Assembly (NCBI RefSeq): GCF_030272615.1
Contig: NC_081407.1
Span: 142,358,897 to 142,422,896 of the forward strand
DNA from: Cryptomeria japonica
Taxonomy: Eukaryota; Streptophyta; Pinopsida; Cupressales; Cupressaceae
Reading direction: 5' to 3'
DNA length: 64,000 bases
Made by a program: the position numbers and the translations under genes. Under the pieces are notes generated by a model. That model was given only the letters and a program-made list of their open reading frames with translations, made no database searches and was not told where the DNA came from. This document shows, piece after piece, positions 47,140 through 60,235 of the stretch. The stretch's first letter is position 1, and every line of letters begins with the position of its first letter.

Positions 47140-48345
47140 TTATGTCCTGTTAAGCCATGTCCTTATCAATTTGATCACCTTAAGCCACATGTCCCAATTA
47201 GTCCCATCCCCTTAAGTTATGTCCTAATTAGTTCAAATGATCCCCTTTTAAGCCACATGTCCTATTTAGTTTCATCCCCTTAAGCCACATGTCCCAATTA
47301 GGCCCCTCCCCTTAAGTCATGTCCTAATAGTTCAAATGATCCCCTTTTGACCCACATGTTCTATTTAGTTTGATCCCCTTAAGCCAAATGTCCCAAATAG
47401 GCCTATCCCCTTAAGCCATGTCCTAATTAACTTTTCACCCCCTAGTTCCTATTTATATATATCTAACTATTTTTTGTTGTTGTAGGTTTATCTTAGTTTT
47501 TGTTGTTGGTGGCATGTAAAACGAACTCATGAATCTAATTAAATCAAGGTTTCCAATAAATTTGTAAGCAACATTTTTTTGTTTGTTAAATGTTTAGTTA
47601 ATTTCTATTTTTAATGTGTATGTTTAATTTAATTCTAATTTTAACTCATTAAATTTATTGCATGTAGGTCTCCTCCAAACCAAAATTTGTCTAAGAGGTG
47701 AGGATCTAATTTATAGATCTTTCAAGAACCTATTTGTCTCTATGTAGGGATCAAATTTAAAATGTTATTTCCTAGATTTAAATTGAACTTTTAATGTCTT
47801 AGATTGGATCAAACTTTTAAAGTTTTAGATTGAATCAAACATTAATATATTTAAGATTTGGATCGAACTTTTAAATTTGACATGTGGATCAAACTTTTAT
47901 ATTTGAGATGTGGATCAAAATTTTATATTTGAGGTGTGGATCAAACTTTTATATATTTAAGATGTGAATCAAACTTTTATATTTTAGATGTGGATCAATC
48001 ATGTTTACAATTGTACATGTTATTTATGTTGCTTCATATGTGTACGTTTTAGTTATAATTGCTTCATTTATTTAATGTATGTGTATGAACATATTCCCCT
48101 TAGGCTTGAATCCCCTTAAGCCACATGTCTTAATTAGGTCCATCCCCTTAAGCCAAGTCCTAAGTAGTTTTATCTTCTTAAGCCATGTCTTGATTAGGTC
48201 CACGTCCCCTTAAAGCAAGTCCTAATTAGGTTCATCCCCTTAAGCCATGTCCTAATCAGGTCCATCCCCTTAAGCCATACATCCTGAATAGCCCCCCCTC
48301 CCTTATAAGCCATACATCTTAAATAGGTCCATCCCCTTTTAAGCT
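47140..48345. repeat. fields of CCCCTTAAGCC(A)TGTCCTAATTAGG words
   Basis: Two clusters (47140-47420 and 48095-48345) of about 30-50-bp degenerate units containing CCCCTTAAGCCA and TCCTAATTAGG. The 9-mer CCCCTTAAG, as its complement CTTAAGGGG, is also a main word of the array at 52200-56145. The clusters are separated by the repeat at 47770-48000. Confidence 0.75.
47770..48000. repeat. ~35-bp tandem repeat with GGATCAAACTTTTA
   Basis: Six to eight diverged units of the type GATGTGGATCAAACTTTTAT followed by an AT-rich spacer. Confidence 0.8.
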
Positions 48346-48389
48346 ATGATGCATGTCGTAATTTAATTGTGTACACATATTATCTAATA

Positions 48390-48545
48390 TAGAATTATAT
48401 TTTTTATTGCTTCATGTAAATTTCTCATGTGTATATTATTAAATTGATCTTGATTCATGTAAATTGCTTATGTGTATATATTAAAATGATTTTGTTTCAT
48501 GTAAATTGCTTAATATGTATACATACACATATATTTATTATTGTG
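48390..48545. repeat. ~50-bp tandem repeat with TTCATGTAAATTGCTTA
   Basis: Three diverged units, each with TTCATGTAAATT followed by TGTGTATA. Confidence 0.65.
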
Positions 48546-48954
48546 TAACTTATTAAATATATATGTCAATTGTTTTGAGCATTTATATAATGTTTTACTT
48601 AAATGCACTTGTATATTTAATTTAAATGTGTATTAATTATTTAAGTTATACATGATTAAGTTATGTACATTGCTTTTCAAATTTGTAATCAAGGTATATA
48701 TATATATATATATACATACGAGCATTACATTAGAAATCAATATATAATTTAACACATGCACGTGTACATTTAAAAATAAATAATTATAAATTCCACGTGC
48801 ATACATATATAACAAAGTGTTATAGAAAGCATGAATGTTCATACATGTATGATGTAGAAAGCATATAAATATTTAATGTTGACCCATGAAATAAATATAA
48901 GAGCATGTGCACGTAGGTCCTGGAATGTACTAAACCATACATACATACATATAT

Positions 48955-49075
<121 letters not shown>

Positions 49076-50591
49076 ATCCATGAAACACATGTGCTATCTC
49101 GTAAAGTTATATGTAATGTCCATGATGAAACAAGTCCATGTCATGAAATAAACAAATTGCACGAAATAAACAAGTATGACATACATAGGTCCTGAAATGT
49201 AAAATATGTCCATGATGGAACTGTAAACTACATGAAACATGTAATAAATCTATATCTAGCCCCTAAAATCAAGAGGACTCCCTAAAATCTAGACTCCTCT
49301 TCAAACCACGTGAACCAGAATGAAGAGAATCACTCTACAAGACAAAAATGAACTTGTGAGTTACAAAATGAAATAAATTTAAAACTATTTAAAATTATTT
49401 AAAAAATTTCACAAGATTTAAATTCAAATTATAATTTATCAATTTAACTAACTATTACAACTAAAAAACTCGTCGTATGTACATGAGTAGGCTCATCTCC
49501 TCTCTCCACCGGGTGCTCTGCATCTCCAAGTGTTATGGGGGCTATCAATGTCTCTCCTATCTCATGCTATAGTTCACATAGATCTCAATGAATTTAACGT
49601 AGAAATATTAAATTTAAATTTAATGTTCAATTATATAAATAAAAATATTAGACCTCCTATAAATTTTACATATATATCCTAAAATTAGGTGCTTGTAAAA
49701 TAGGTACTTGAGTTTAAATATATATTGTGTACCTGATGATCATCTCCTCTACGCACATCCACATGCTCTACATTAGTATGTGCAGGTGTTGTGGTTTGAG
49801 TGGTTGTAATATTAGAAGAAAAAGTGGTATTAACGAGATTCTACAAGGTCAAAAAGAGCACATACATCAATGTGTACATGAGTTGCACACTTTATCTACA
49901 TATACATGTACATATGCACATAATTTTATTTAAAAACTCAAGTATTTATTTAAATAAAAAATTTCACCTGAAATGCAACTGATGTCTGTAGAAAACCAAC
50001 AAGAGGGTCACCATGATATGGGTATGAAAAACCCATCCTAATAGTCGTGTCCACTTGTAACAAGATTCAATTTTAACATTTACTTAAGCTCTCGATTGTT
50101 CAAATGTAAAATTTATATCTAGAAAATAATTCTAGAGAGTCAACGTACAGTATCTGTAAACTCATATGCAACAATCGATGCTGGAGGAGCACTCACAACA
50201 ATTGCAGGTGGATGATTTGACGTGGAAGTTGATGTCATGGTCCCCTAGGTTAAAAAAGTTTGACATTTAAATTTATATACCAACAAAATAATAATATGTA
50301 CACATGTTGTCTATTAATCTACATTTAAAATTTAAGTTAACTACTCGAAGTTGTAAGTTAAATAATTAATGTAATTTCTTAGGAAATTAATTAAAAAATC
50401 AATCAAAATTTTAAAATAGTACCTCAAAAGGCATGCCAAGATCGAGAGGTGTCAACAGTACAATAAAATGATCTGAAGATCTAGTCGACGTACGGGCCCC
50501 AACCATGGCCTAGAGACATAATCAAGACATATGTACATGTTATATACATTATATATATGTTCAATTTTATATATAATAAATTAATTTTATT

Positions 50592-50694
<103 letters not shown>

Positions 50695-51660
50695 CTTACA
50701 TACATACCTATCTATCACGTTCATTTGTTAGATGATCATCGACACATAGGAAATCAACATATGAACCAATATTATCATGATCATAGGATGCTCCTTGTGC
50801 AGCTGAAGAGTATGGATGATGATGTGAACTAGATACACCTGGATCACTGCCAAGCCCATAGCATAATCGATGAAAAATAGTACAAAAATGGGGTGCTGAT
50901 GTATGGGTAATGGTTGTAATGTCATCATCATCTCCTCCTAAATCTCCACCAGCATCATGGCCAGCTACCAAATCAAATGTTTTCTCACTAAGGTTACCAG
51001 TGAGTGCAGTCAATGCGCCCAATATCGAGATCATAGAATGCTGGTGAACAGGAATAGATATAATAGCAGAAGGGGGTACCACAATGGGCTGACAAGGGAC
51101 AGGTCGATTGAGGTCAATACGTGCCCCTAACCTATGTTGTGGCATGCCACCACCAACACCCCAGATGATCTCATATCAAAATAATTGGGTTATAAACCTT
51201 GAATAAACTCTACATATAATTTCCTCAAAAAGTATAGGGGGCACTCTAAGTTAGCATATGGTGGCTAGTCAAATACCATATACGACCGCTCCCAAAAACT
51301 ATTATCCATATGTTGATGTATACACCACCTCATTGATATGCATGATTTATTTGCAGGAATTGGTTCATTTGTGATAGGTTCTGCAAAATAAGGAGCTATG
51401 TGTGGTTTGGTTATTTTCAAGTCTAAAATGTCCCTGTAGGAGAGGTCATCTGAATAGAACTAGTGTCTCTCCTCTCTCCATGCATGATGTGAATCAAGAT
51501 CCTCATCAATGGCTCTAACTGCATCAAGAATGCAAAACACACCATGTGACATGAAATGTAGGGTTCTCTAAGGATCTCATGTACTCTTTCTTGTATGGTT
51601 CCAACATTATGATCAATCATGGCTCGATATCGAGCCTCATCAGATCCAGGGGGTGGAGGT

Positions 51661-51830
51661 CGACATGGCTGTCAAGGTGGAGGTGGGGGTGGAGGTGGAG
51701 GTGGAGGTGAAGGTGGAGGTGGAGGTGGTGCACCATTAGCTAGATCATCTAGTGGAGGTGGAGGTGGAGGTGGAGGTGGAGGTGAAGGTGGAGGTGGAGG
51801 TGGTGCACCATTAGCTAGATCATCTAGGGG
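51661..51830 (-). repeat. GGAGGT tract with a 75-bp duplication, encoding poly-Pro
   Basis: GGAGGTGGAGGT tracts separated by GCACCATTAGCTAGATCATC. That word occurs at 51730 and 51805, exactly 75 bp (25 codons) apart. On the minus strand it encodes LDDLANGA followed by poly-Pro, twice. Confidence 0.9.
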
Positions 51831-52199
51831 GGGTGGAGTTTGTTGTGGATTAAGCAACTCATCTATGTCAAACTCATCCATGTAATTTGTGTAGATATAT
51901 ATGCACACGTAGATGTGGGATGGGTAATGTGAGTTCTGCATATATATATTTAAATTCAATTAATGATTTTTTTTTTTTAAATTCACTTTTAAAATGAATA
52001 AATAATAAAACATATACATACATGTACAAGCTAGAGACACATTTGAGAACATACATATATGAAATCAAGAACATTTGATCACATAAGAATCTAATAAAAT
52101 ATTCAACATTGATCATATGTACACATTGAATTTGAAACTTTCAAGCACACATATACATACATGTGTATTTTAAATAACATTCAATATTTAAATTTCTGT

Positions 52200-55100
52200 T
52201 TAGATTGTGGCCATAATAGGACTTAATAGGTCCTAAGGGGTCTTAAGGGGTCCTAATATGTCCCAAGGGATTTGAAGGGGTCTTAAGACATGTAATAGGA
52301 GGTCTATCATGTCATAATGGGACCTATTATAACATAATAGGTCCTCTTAGGTCATAATAGATCCTACTAGGCATAATAGGACCTAATAGGTCCTGATAGG
52401 TCCTATTATGCCATAATAGGACCTAATAGGTCCTAATAGGTCCTATTATGCCATAATAGGACCTAATAGGTCCTAATAGGTCCTATTATGCCATAATAGG
52501 ACCTAATAGGTCCTAATAGGTCCTATTATGCCATAATAGGACCTATTAGATCTTAAGGGGTCTTAAGGGGTCCTAAGGGGTCTTAAGGGGTCCTAATAGG
52601 TCCTAAGGGGTCTTAAGGGGTGCTAATAGGTACTAAGGGGACTTAAGGGGTCTTAAGAAATGTAATACGACCTATTATGTCATATTAGGACATATTATAT
52701 CATTAATAGGCTCTATTATGCCATAATAGGACCTATTAGGTCATAATAGGTCCTACTAGGACAACTAGGTCCTACTAGGCATAATAGGACCTAATAGGTC
52801 CTAATATACCATAATAGGACCTATTAGGTCATAATAGGTCCTATTATGGCATATTATGACCTATTAGGACCCATTAGGTCCTACTAGGCATAATAGGACC
52901 TAATGGGTCCTAATAGGTCATAATATGCCATAATAGGACCTAATAGGTCCTAGTAGGTCCTGTTATGCCATAATAGGACCTATTAGGTCATAATAGGTCC
53001 TACTAGGACAAATAGGTCCTACTAGGACAAATAGGTCCTGCTAGGCATAATAGGACCTAATAGGTCCTAATATGCCATAATAGGACCTAATAGGTCCTAA
53101 TATGCCATAATAGGACCCAATAGGTCTTAATATGCCATAATAGGACCTAATAGGTCCTAATAGGTTCTATTATACCATAATAGGACCTAATAGGTCCTAA
53201 TAGGTTCTATTATGCCATAATAGGACCTAAGGGGTCCTTAGGGGTCTTAAGGAGTCCTAAGGGGTCCTAAGGGGTCCTAATAGGTCTTAAGGGGTCTTAA
53301 GACATGTAATAGGACCTATCATGTCATAATGGGACCTAAGGGGTCCTAAGGGGTCTTAAGGGGTCCTAATAGGTCCTAAGGGGTCTTAAGACATGTAATA
53401 GGACCTATCATGTCATAATGGGACCTCTTATGTCATAATAGGTCCTATTATGACATAATATGTGCTATTATGTCATAATAGGTCCTACTAGGCATAATAG
53501 GACCTAATAGGTCCTAATATGCCATAATAGGACCTAATAGGTCCTAATATGCCATAATAGGACCTAATAGGTCCTAATATGCCATAATAGGACCTAATAG
53601 GTCCTAATATGCCATAATAGGACCTAATAGGTCCTAATATGCCATAATAGGACCTAATAGGGATAATAGGTCTTACTAGACATAATAGGACCTAATAGGT
53701 CCTAAGGGGTCTTAAGGGGTCTTAGGGGGTCCTAATAGGTTGTAAGGGGCCTCAAGGGGTATTAAGGGGTCCTGATAGGTCCTAAGGGGTCTTAAGGCAT
53801 GTAATAATACCTATCATGTCATAATGGGAGCTATTATGTCATAATAGGTCCTATTATGCGCTAATAGGTCCTAATTGGTTTTATTATGCCATAATAGGAC
53901 CTATTAAGTCATAATAGGTCCTACTAGGCACAATAGGACCTATTAGGTCCTAATAGGTCCTAATATGCCATAATAGGACCTATTAGGTCCTAATAGGTCC
54001 TAATATGCCATAATATGACCTAATAGGTCCTAATATGCCATGGTAGGACCTAGTAAGTCCTAAGGGGTATTAAGGCATCCTAATAGGTCCTAAAGGGTCT
54101 TAAGGGGTCCTAACTGGTCCTAAGGCGTCTTAAGACATGTAATAGGACCTATTATGTCATAATGGGTCCTATTATGGCATAATAGGACCTAATAGGTCAT
54201 AATATGCCATAATATGACCTATTAGGTCATAATAGGTGCTACTAGGACAAATAGGTCCTATTGGGTATAATAGATCCTATTATGCCATAATAGGACCTAT
54301 TATGTCATAATAGGACAAATAGGTCCTACTAGGCATAATAGGACCTAATAGGTCCTAATATGCCATAATAGGACCTAATAGGTCCTAATATGCCATAATA
54401 GGACCTAACAGGGCCTAATAGGTTGTAAAATGCCATAATAGGACCTAATATGTCCTTAGGGGTCCTAATAGGTCCTAAGGGTTCTTAAGGGCTTTTAAGG
54501 GGTCCTAAAAGGTCCTAAGGGGTCTTAAGGGGTCCTAATAGGTCTTGAGGGGTCTTAAGACATGTAATAGGACCTATTATGTTATAATAGGACCTATTAT
54601 GTCAGAATAGGCCCTACTATGCCATAATATGACCTATTAGGTCATAATAGGTCCTACTAGGAAAAATAGGTCCTACTAGGCATAATAGGACCTAATAGTT
54701 CCTAATAGGTCCTAATATGCCATAACAGGACCTAATAGTTCCTAATATGCCATAACAGGACCTAATAGTTCCTAATAGGTCCTAATATGCCATAATAGGA
54801 CCTAATAGGTCCTAAGGGGTCTTAAGAGGTTCTAAGGGGCCTTAAGGAGTCTTAAGGGGTCCTAATAGGTCCTAAGGGATCTTAATGGGTCTTAAGGGGC
54901 CGTAATAGGTCCTAAGGGGTCTTAAGGGGTCTTAAGACATGTAATAGGACCTATTCTATGTCATAATGGGTCCTATTATGCCATAATAGGTCCTAATAGG
55001 ACAAATAGGTCCTACTAGGCATAATAGGACCTAATAGGTCCTAATATGCCATAATAGGACCTAATAGGTCCTAATATGCCATAATAGGACCTAATAGGTC

Positions 55101-56145
55101 CTAATATGCCATAATAGGACCTAAAATATGCCATAATAGGACCTAATAGGTCCTAATATGCCATAGGACTTAGGTCCTATTATGGCATAATAGGACCTAA
55201 TAGGTCCTAATATGCCATAATAGGACCTATTATGCCATAATCAGACGTATTAGGTAATAATAGGTCTTACTGGGACAAATAGGCCCTCCTAGGCATAATA
55301 GGACCTAATATGTCCTAATAGGCCAGATAATATGCCATAATATGGCATATTTTAGGTCCTATTATGGCATATTTTAGGTCCTATTATGGCATATTTGGAC
55401 CTATTAGGTCCTATTATGCCATAATAGGACCTAGGTCTTACTGGGACAAATAGGTCCTCCTAGGCATAATAGGACCTAATATGTCCTAATAGGCCAGATA
55501 ATATGCCATAATATGGCATATTTTAGGTCCTATTATGGCATATTTTAGGTCCTATTATGGCATAATAGGACCTATTATGCCATAATCAGACGTATTAGGT
55601 AATAATAGGTCTTACTGGGACAAATAGGTCCTCCTAGGCATAATAGGACCTAATATGTCCTAATAGGCCAGATAATATGCCATAATAGGACCTAATAGGT
55701 CCCAAGGGATTTTAAGGGGTCCTAATAGGTCCTAAGGGGTCTTAAGACATGTAATGGGATCTATTATGTCATAATGGGACCTATTATATCATAATGGGAC
55801 CTATTATATCATAATGGGACCTATTATGTCATTATGGGTCTTATTATGCCATAATAGGTCCTATTATGCCATAATAGGTCCTACTAGGACAAATAGGTCC
55901 TATAGGTATAATAGGTCCTATAGGTATAATAGGTCCTATTATGCCATAATAGGACCTATTAGGTCATAATAGGTGGACTATTAGGTCATAATATAGGTCC
56001 TATTAGGCATATTAATAGGTCCTATCATGTATCTTAATAGGTCCTATTATGGAATGTAATAGGGGTCTTAAGGGGTCTTAAGGGGCCTCATGACATAATA
56101 GGACCTATTATGCCATAATAGGTCATAGAATAGGCATAATAATAG
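52200..56145. repeat. short palindromic satellite array
   Basis: Almost 4 kb built from 10-bp words TAATAGGTCC / GGACCTATTA, the ~30-bp unit GGTCCTAATATGCCATAATA + GGACCTAATA, and blocks of AAGGGGTCTTAAGGGGTCC. The word TTAAGACATGTAATAGGACC starts a block near 52274, 53290, 53388, 54127, 54555, 54935 and (variant forms) 52654, 53800 and 55743. Words occur in both orientations, so GGTCCTATTATG next to CCATAATAGGACC forms perfect hairpins. A 180-bp segment around 55260-55430 is repeated at 55440-55680. No coding content. Confidence 0.92.
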
Positions 56146-56149
56146 GTCT

Positions 56150-57563
56150 TGTGTGCGAGAAAAGCAGGTCAATGAAACTTAAAATGTGAAAAATGAAGCC
56201 CAAGGAGACTTGTCCACACACCCACAGGACTTCTTGCTGCAAGCTATGGAGTCATGAAGGATGACTCAGCTTCCCAAGGTTGGTTCCATCGTTCTCTATC
56301 TCACAAGGTCCCTCAAACCAATGTCTTTTCTCTCAAATCATTGAGCAAAGTGGTTTAGGGATGACAAATGCAAGAACGAGGGATGCTTTGGTTGATTTTA
56401 ACATGAGAATGCACCCTATCTATGCATGATTCTATAAATGAAATGAACTAGATTATAAGATGACAAGTTTAGTAGTGATACTATCCTAACATGATATACT
56501 AGTTATATGGTTAAGCTATTGATAAAAGAAGCAATCTAAAATGATTATTAGATTGATTCTTATTTGCAAAGAGAGAGACTAAATGTGATAAAATTGAGCA
56601 TAAGTATGATACTAAGAGCTTGCATATCTTTTTTTGGAGGAGGGAGAGCTCTATTTATAGTGAAAATAGGGAAATGGATGGCTAGGATTGAAAGAGTCTA
56701 TCAAAGGTCAAGATTGAAAGTTATCAATCCATGTTTACAATTGTCACCAATGAAATGGTGACAATTGTCAACAAGAGACTGCTTGAGAGGAGATGTAAGA
56801 AGCATTAAATGCTTGAGAAGACCTAATGGTTACCTTAGGGGGTAAGGGTTAAGGTTAGGTTAGGATTACCCATTGGATAAAGCTTTTACCCAAAGGATAA
56901 ACTCTTGTGCAAAAGATTAAGGAATAACCATGGTCAAAGCAATAAATGCTTGGTGAGACCCTTGGGTTACATGGAGGTTGAGTTTAGAGAAAGTCTTTAA
57001 TCATATTGGAGGGTTGAGTTAACCATTAATGGTTTGGAAGACTTTCAAAGTTAAGTTGTTGAAGCCTTTAATGGTTTACAAAGACTTTGAGGGTTTGAGA
57101 AGTGACTTCCCCTTGCTTAGGGATGTGACAATATTTAGGAGATGGGTTAGGTTAATTTAGAAGTGATTAGAAGAATCTAGAAGGAGGTTTAGAGAGGCAA
57201 GTGGAAGATGTAGGATTTTGCAAGTGGATGGAGAAATAATAGGAATTAATTGAAATAAAGTTAATTTAATTCAATTTGGTTGCAATTTGAGAAATTGAAT
57301 AAATTAGATTTATTCAATTTAGGGTAAACTATTTAATTAAATTTGAATTTAATTAAAAAGTGGATAGAAGGGATTTAATTGAATAAAATGATTTATCCCA
57401 TTAAATGGTAAAAGAGGTTTAGTGAATTTAATTTAAATAAATTGAGTAATTTACTTAATTTAAATAGAGGAATGTGAGTGATTCAATTAAATTGGATTTA
57501 ATTAAATACATGAATGAACATAAAATATTCATTTAGGAATATGGTCATTTTTATATGTCTACA
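56150..57563 (-). repeat. 3' LTR of the Tat-lineage element
   Basis: Plus-strand ends TGTGTGCGAG (56150) and TGTCTACA (57563), giving TGTAGACATATAAAAATG at its start in element orientation. About 1414 bp, with a TTAATT-rich segment next to the polypurine tract. Its left neighbour is the palindromic array; the five bases there are GGTCT. Confidence 0.65.
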
Positions 57564-57579
57564 TTTTGCCCCTCTTTGA
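57564..57579 (-). other. polypurine tract of the Tat-lineage element
   Basis: Minus strand TCAAAGAGGGGCAAAA immediately before the LTR start TGTAGACA; identical to 39035-39050. Confidence 0.8.
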
Positions 57580-57897
57580 AGTGACGTGTGTGCACATGTT
57601 AATTCAAAGAAAATGATGTGTCGTCAAAATTTGATTATGATCAGTGTGATGTTGTTCTTAAGATTTTCATGTCGTGCCCCAGATTTGATAAGTGATGTTG
57701 ATAATGCCCCCTCGGGAGATGAATCAAAATTTTTGAAAATTTAATTTAAATTGATAATTTTGTTTCCATTTTAAAATTTTGTCAATGTGGAATGTGAAAA
57801 GTTGATTCATCTCCTGATAAATAATGTTTGTTAGGGTTAGACGGAGATTGCGAGCAAGCTACATGCCCCATCTCCAAACCCTAATTTCAATTCACCC

Positions 57898-57904
57898 TAT
57901 AAAA
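57898..57904 (+). promoter_or_regulatory. TATA box of the PMD gene
   Basis: TATAAAA within CCCTATAAAAGGGG, 82 bases upstream of the ATG at 57980, on the strand opposite to the retroelement. Confidence 0.65.
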
Positions 57905-58240
57905 GGGGAAAAGTGCATTGTTTTGTCTCATTTGTGCTTTGTTGACTTTGGAGAGAGTGATTTTTGGAGAAGAGTCAACATGTCAATTCCGTATTCTACT
58001 CATCGATTCGAGTGCGTGCAGAGGTATCGAAGGCCCACCACATATGGACCACCGGTAAGTCAACCTTTTGACCCTTTTTGGATATTTGATTTTGTTGTTT
58101 TTGGTACTTTTTTCAAAGTTTTCATGTGGATCTTACATTTTAGCGCATCGCGTCGAAAGCGTAGCGCATATGAAAATTTTTGTTTAGCGAATAGGGTAGC
58201 ATCTGAAATTATTAGGCTAGCGCATAGTTAGGTTAGGGTA

Positions 58241-59436
58241 GCTGATGCAGAGCATCATGAAAATCCATAAAACCTTCATTCAAGGGTAAACTTTAAACTT
58301 GAATCAAGAAACATATAAAAAGATAAATCACTCTTCTCAACTTCAAAACAATTTCAAAAGTTATATTACATCCTTAAAACCCTTCATTCAATATTTCAGA
58401 TCATAACATTCACCATAACATGAGAGAACAAATTCTTTATTGCCATGGAATACCCTAGTTTAGGGTTTCATCTCTTAACAACTGTTTTCACCAAAATAAT
58501 CACAAAATATTCAATTCTTAACCAAATAAAGTAAGAAAAAAAGAAATGGAAAGAAGATTTAGAGAAATTTCCAACACATATATCATTTCTTCAATATTAT
58601 CCCTCATGTGACCACACCAAATGCTACAACCGGGTTGTTGCTGCCTTCACCAATCTGCTTTTCACCGTGAACTGTAACAAACAGTCATCAATAACATTTT
58701 ACATATTTCTCATAAAGACAATCGCTTCAATCAAAATTTATATCACTAAGTTAAACAAGTTCTCTCAAAATTTCAGCCAGATCCAACAGTTAAATAAAAT
58801 GATATGATCATTTTCCCAAAACTGGGTAACCCTTGGCAGGGTTTTGACAATTATTGAAAAACAAACATATCTTGCCAAATACTCCACAAAAATGCACAAG
58901 GAAGGATTCATCTGAAAGATATTTCATCAATATATCATTAAATAACATCTACATATAAAAATTACATCAAATGTGATCCTCCATGGATCTATGACAGCCA
59001 TAGATTCCTTAAAACCTCATGACAGTTTGAGGGTTTGATGGATAATCTTTGTCAAATCCCCTCCAAACTAATCTCCCTTCTTGATTTTGACAAAACATGG
59101 TTTTATAAACCATTTCCAACTCCTTTCTAACTTCTCCAACCACCTCATAACCAATGGATTTCATTTTTACACTTTTGTTGCACTTTTGGCAATATTGCAA
59201 CTTTGCAATTTTTACAATTTTTGACATAAATGACTCTAACTCTTACATGGACACTTTTAAAACTTCAATATGGACCAAATATGATATCTTTGGACAAAAT
59301 GGCTCATTTAGCCTTACATATTATGATTTAATTGACTCAAATAACCTTAATACATTATGAATGACTCAAATACAATAAATTTTTCATATTATGACTTTTG
59401 ACCTCCTGCTATGCTTGTGTGCTTAGGTGCCTTTGC
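58241..59436. mobile_element. possible solo LTR in the PMD intron
   Basis: Starts TGATGCAGAGCATCATG and ends TTTGCACCG, like the TGATG...TTGCACCA ends of the minus-strand gypsy LTRs in plus reading. Possible duplication GTAGC / GCAGC, one mismatch. It separates AGCGCATAG-rich sequence on both sides. The terminal A is changed to G. Tentative. Confidence 0.4.
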
Positions 59437-59790
59437 ACCGGCAGCGCTTTGGGTTAGATTAGTGCATCGGGTGTATAGGATAGCGTAGAGGGTAAGTCAG
59501 GTAGTGCGTAGGAAAAAACTAGTGCATAGGGCTTGTAGGAGGTTGCATGGGTAGGGTTATATAGTGCGTAGGTGCAACCTAGTGCATGGGGTTAAATGCG
59601 TATCACGTGGAAGGGATAGAATAGCGCATAGAGGGTCTTAGCGCATAGGGTTTTTTAGAGGGCACTTTCGAAGAAAAGGATAGTGCGTAGGGTTTGTTTA
59701 GTGCACAAGGTTGGGTGGGTGGCGCGTAGACAAAATAGGTTAACACGTGAGATGCAGTTTGGCGCTTAGATAGGATAGGTTAGCACATAT
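59430..59790. repeat. degenerate TAGTGCATAGGG words
   Basis: About 15 diverged copies of a 9-12-base word (TAGCGCATAG, TAGTGCGTAGG, TAGTGCATGGGG), also found at 58140-58225 on the other side of the putative LTR insertion. Confidence 0.75.
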
Positions 59791-60059
59791 AGAAAAAATT
59801 TGATGGGAAAGTGGGATTTGTGAATGAGAAAATTTTGAAGGTTGATGTCAGGTTTGTCGAGATAAGTGAATTTTTGCCAGTTTCTGTGTCTGCTGTCTTT
59901 GATATGTCCAATATGAGTTCTGATACAACTTGATTTGTTTTGCGATGTTGCAAGTTGATAGTGATTTTGATATGATTTTGGATATTTTGTGGAACTTGAT
60001 TTAAATTTGTTCAAAGTTTTTCAAGTTTTTGGATATGAATGTGATTGATATGATTTTGT

Positions 60060-60235
60060 GGAGCTTGAGTTGTGTTACAAATTGATATGGAACTTGAATT
60101 GTGTTACAAGTTGATATGGAACTTGAGTTGTGTTACAAGTTGATATGGAACTTGAGTTGTGTTACAAGTTGATATGGAACTTGAGTTGTGTTACACGTTG
60201 ATGTGATATGAAACTTGAGTTGTGTTACAAGTTAA
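60060..60235. repeat. 29-bp tandem repeat in the PMD intron
   Basis: About six units of GATATGGAACTTGAGTTGTG + TTACAAGTT, nearly identical in the middle of the array. Confidence 0.88.

Noticed and set aside
51619-51885. Plus-strand Gly-rich frame
   Set aside because: Shadow of the GGAGGT tract; the minus-strand frame continues into recognisable downstream sequence and exons.
52200-56145. CRISPR-like regular palindromic repeats
   Set aside because: No unique spacers of constant length, no cas genes, and eukaryotic context; the words run into each other.
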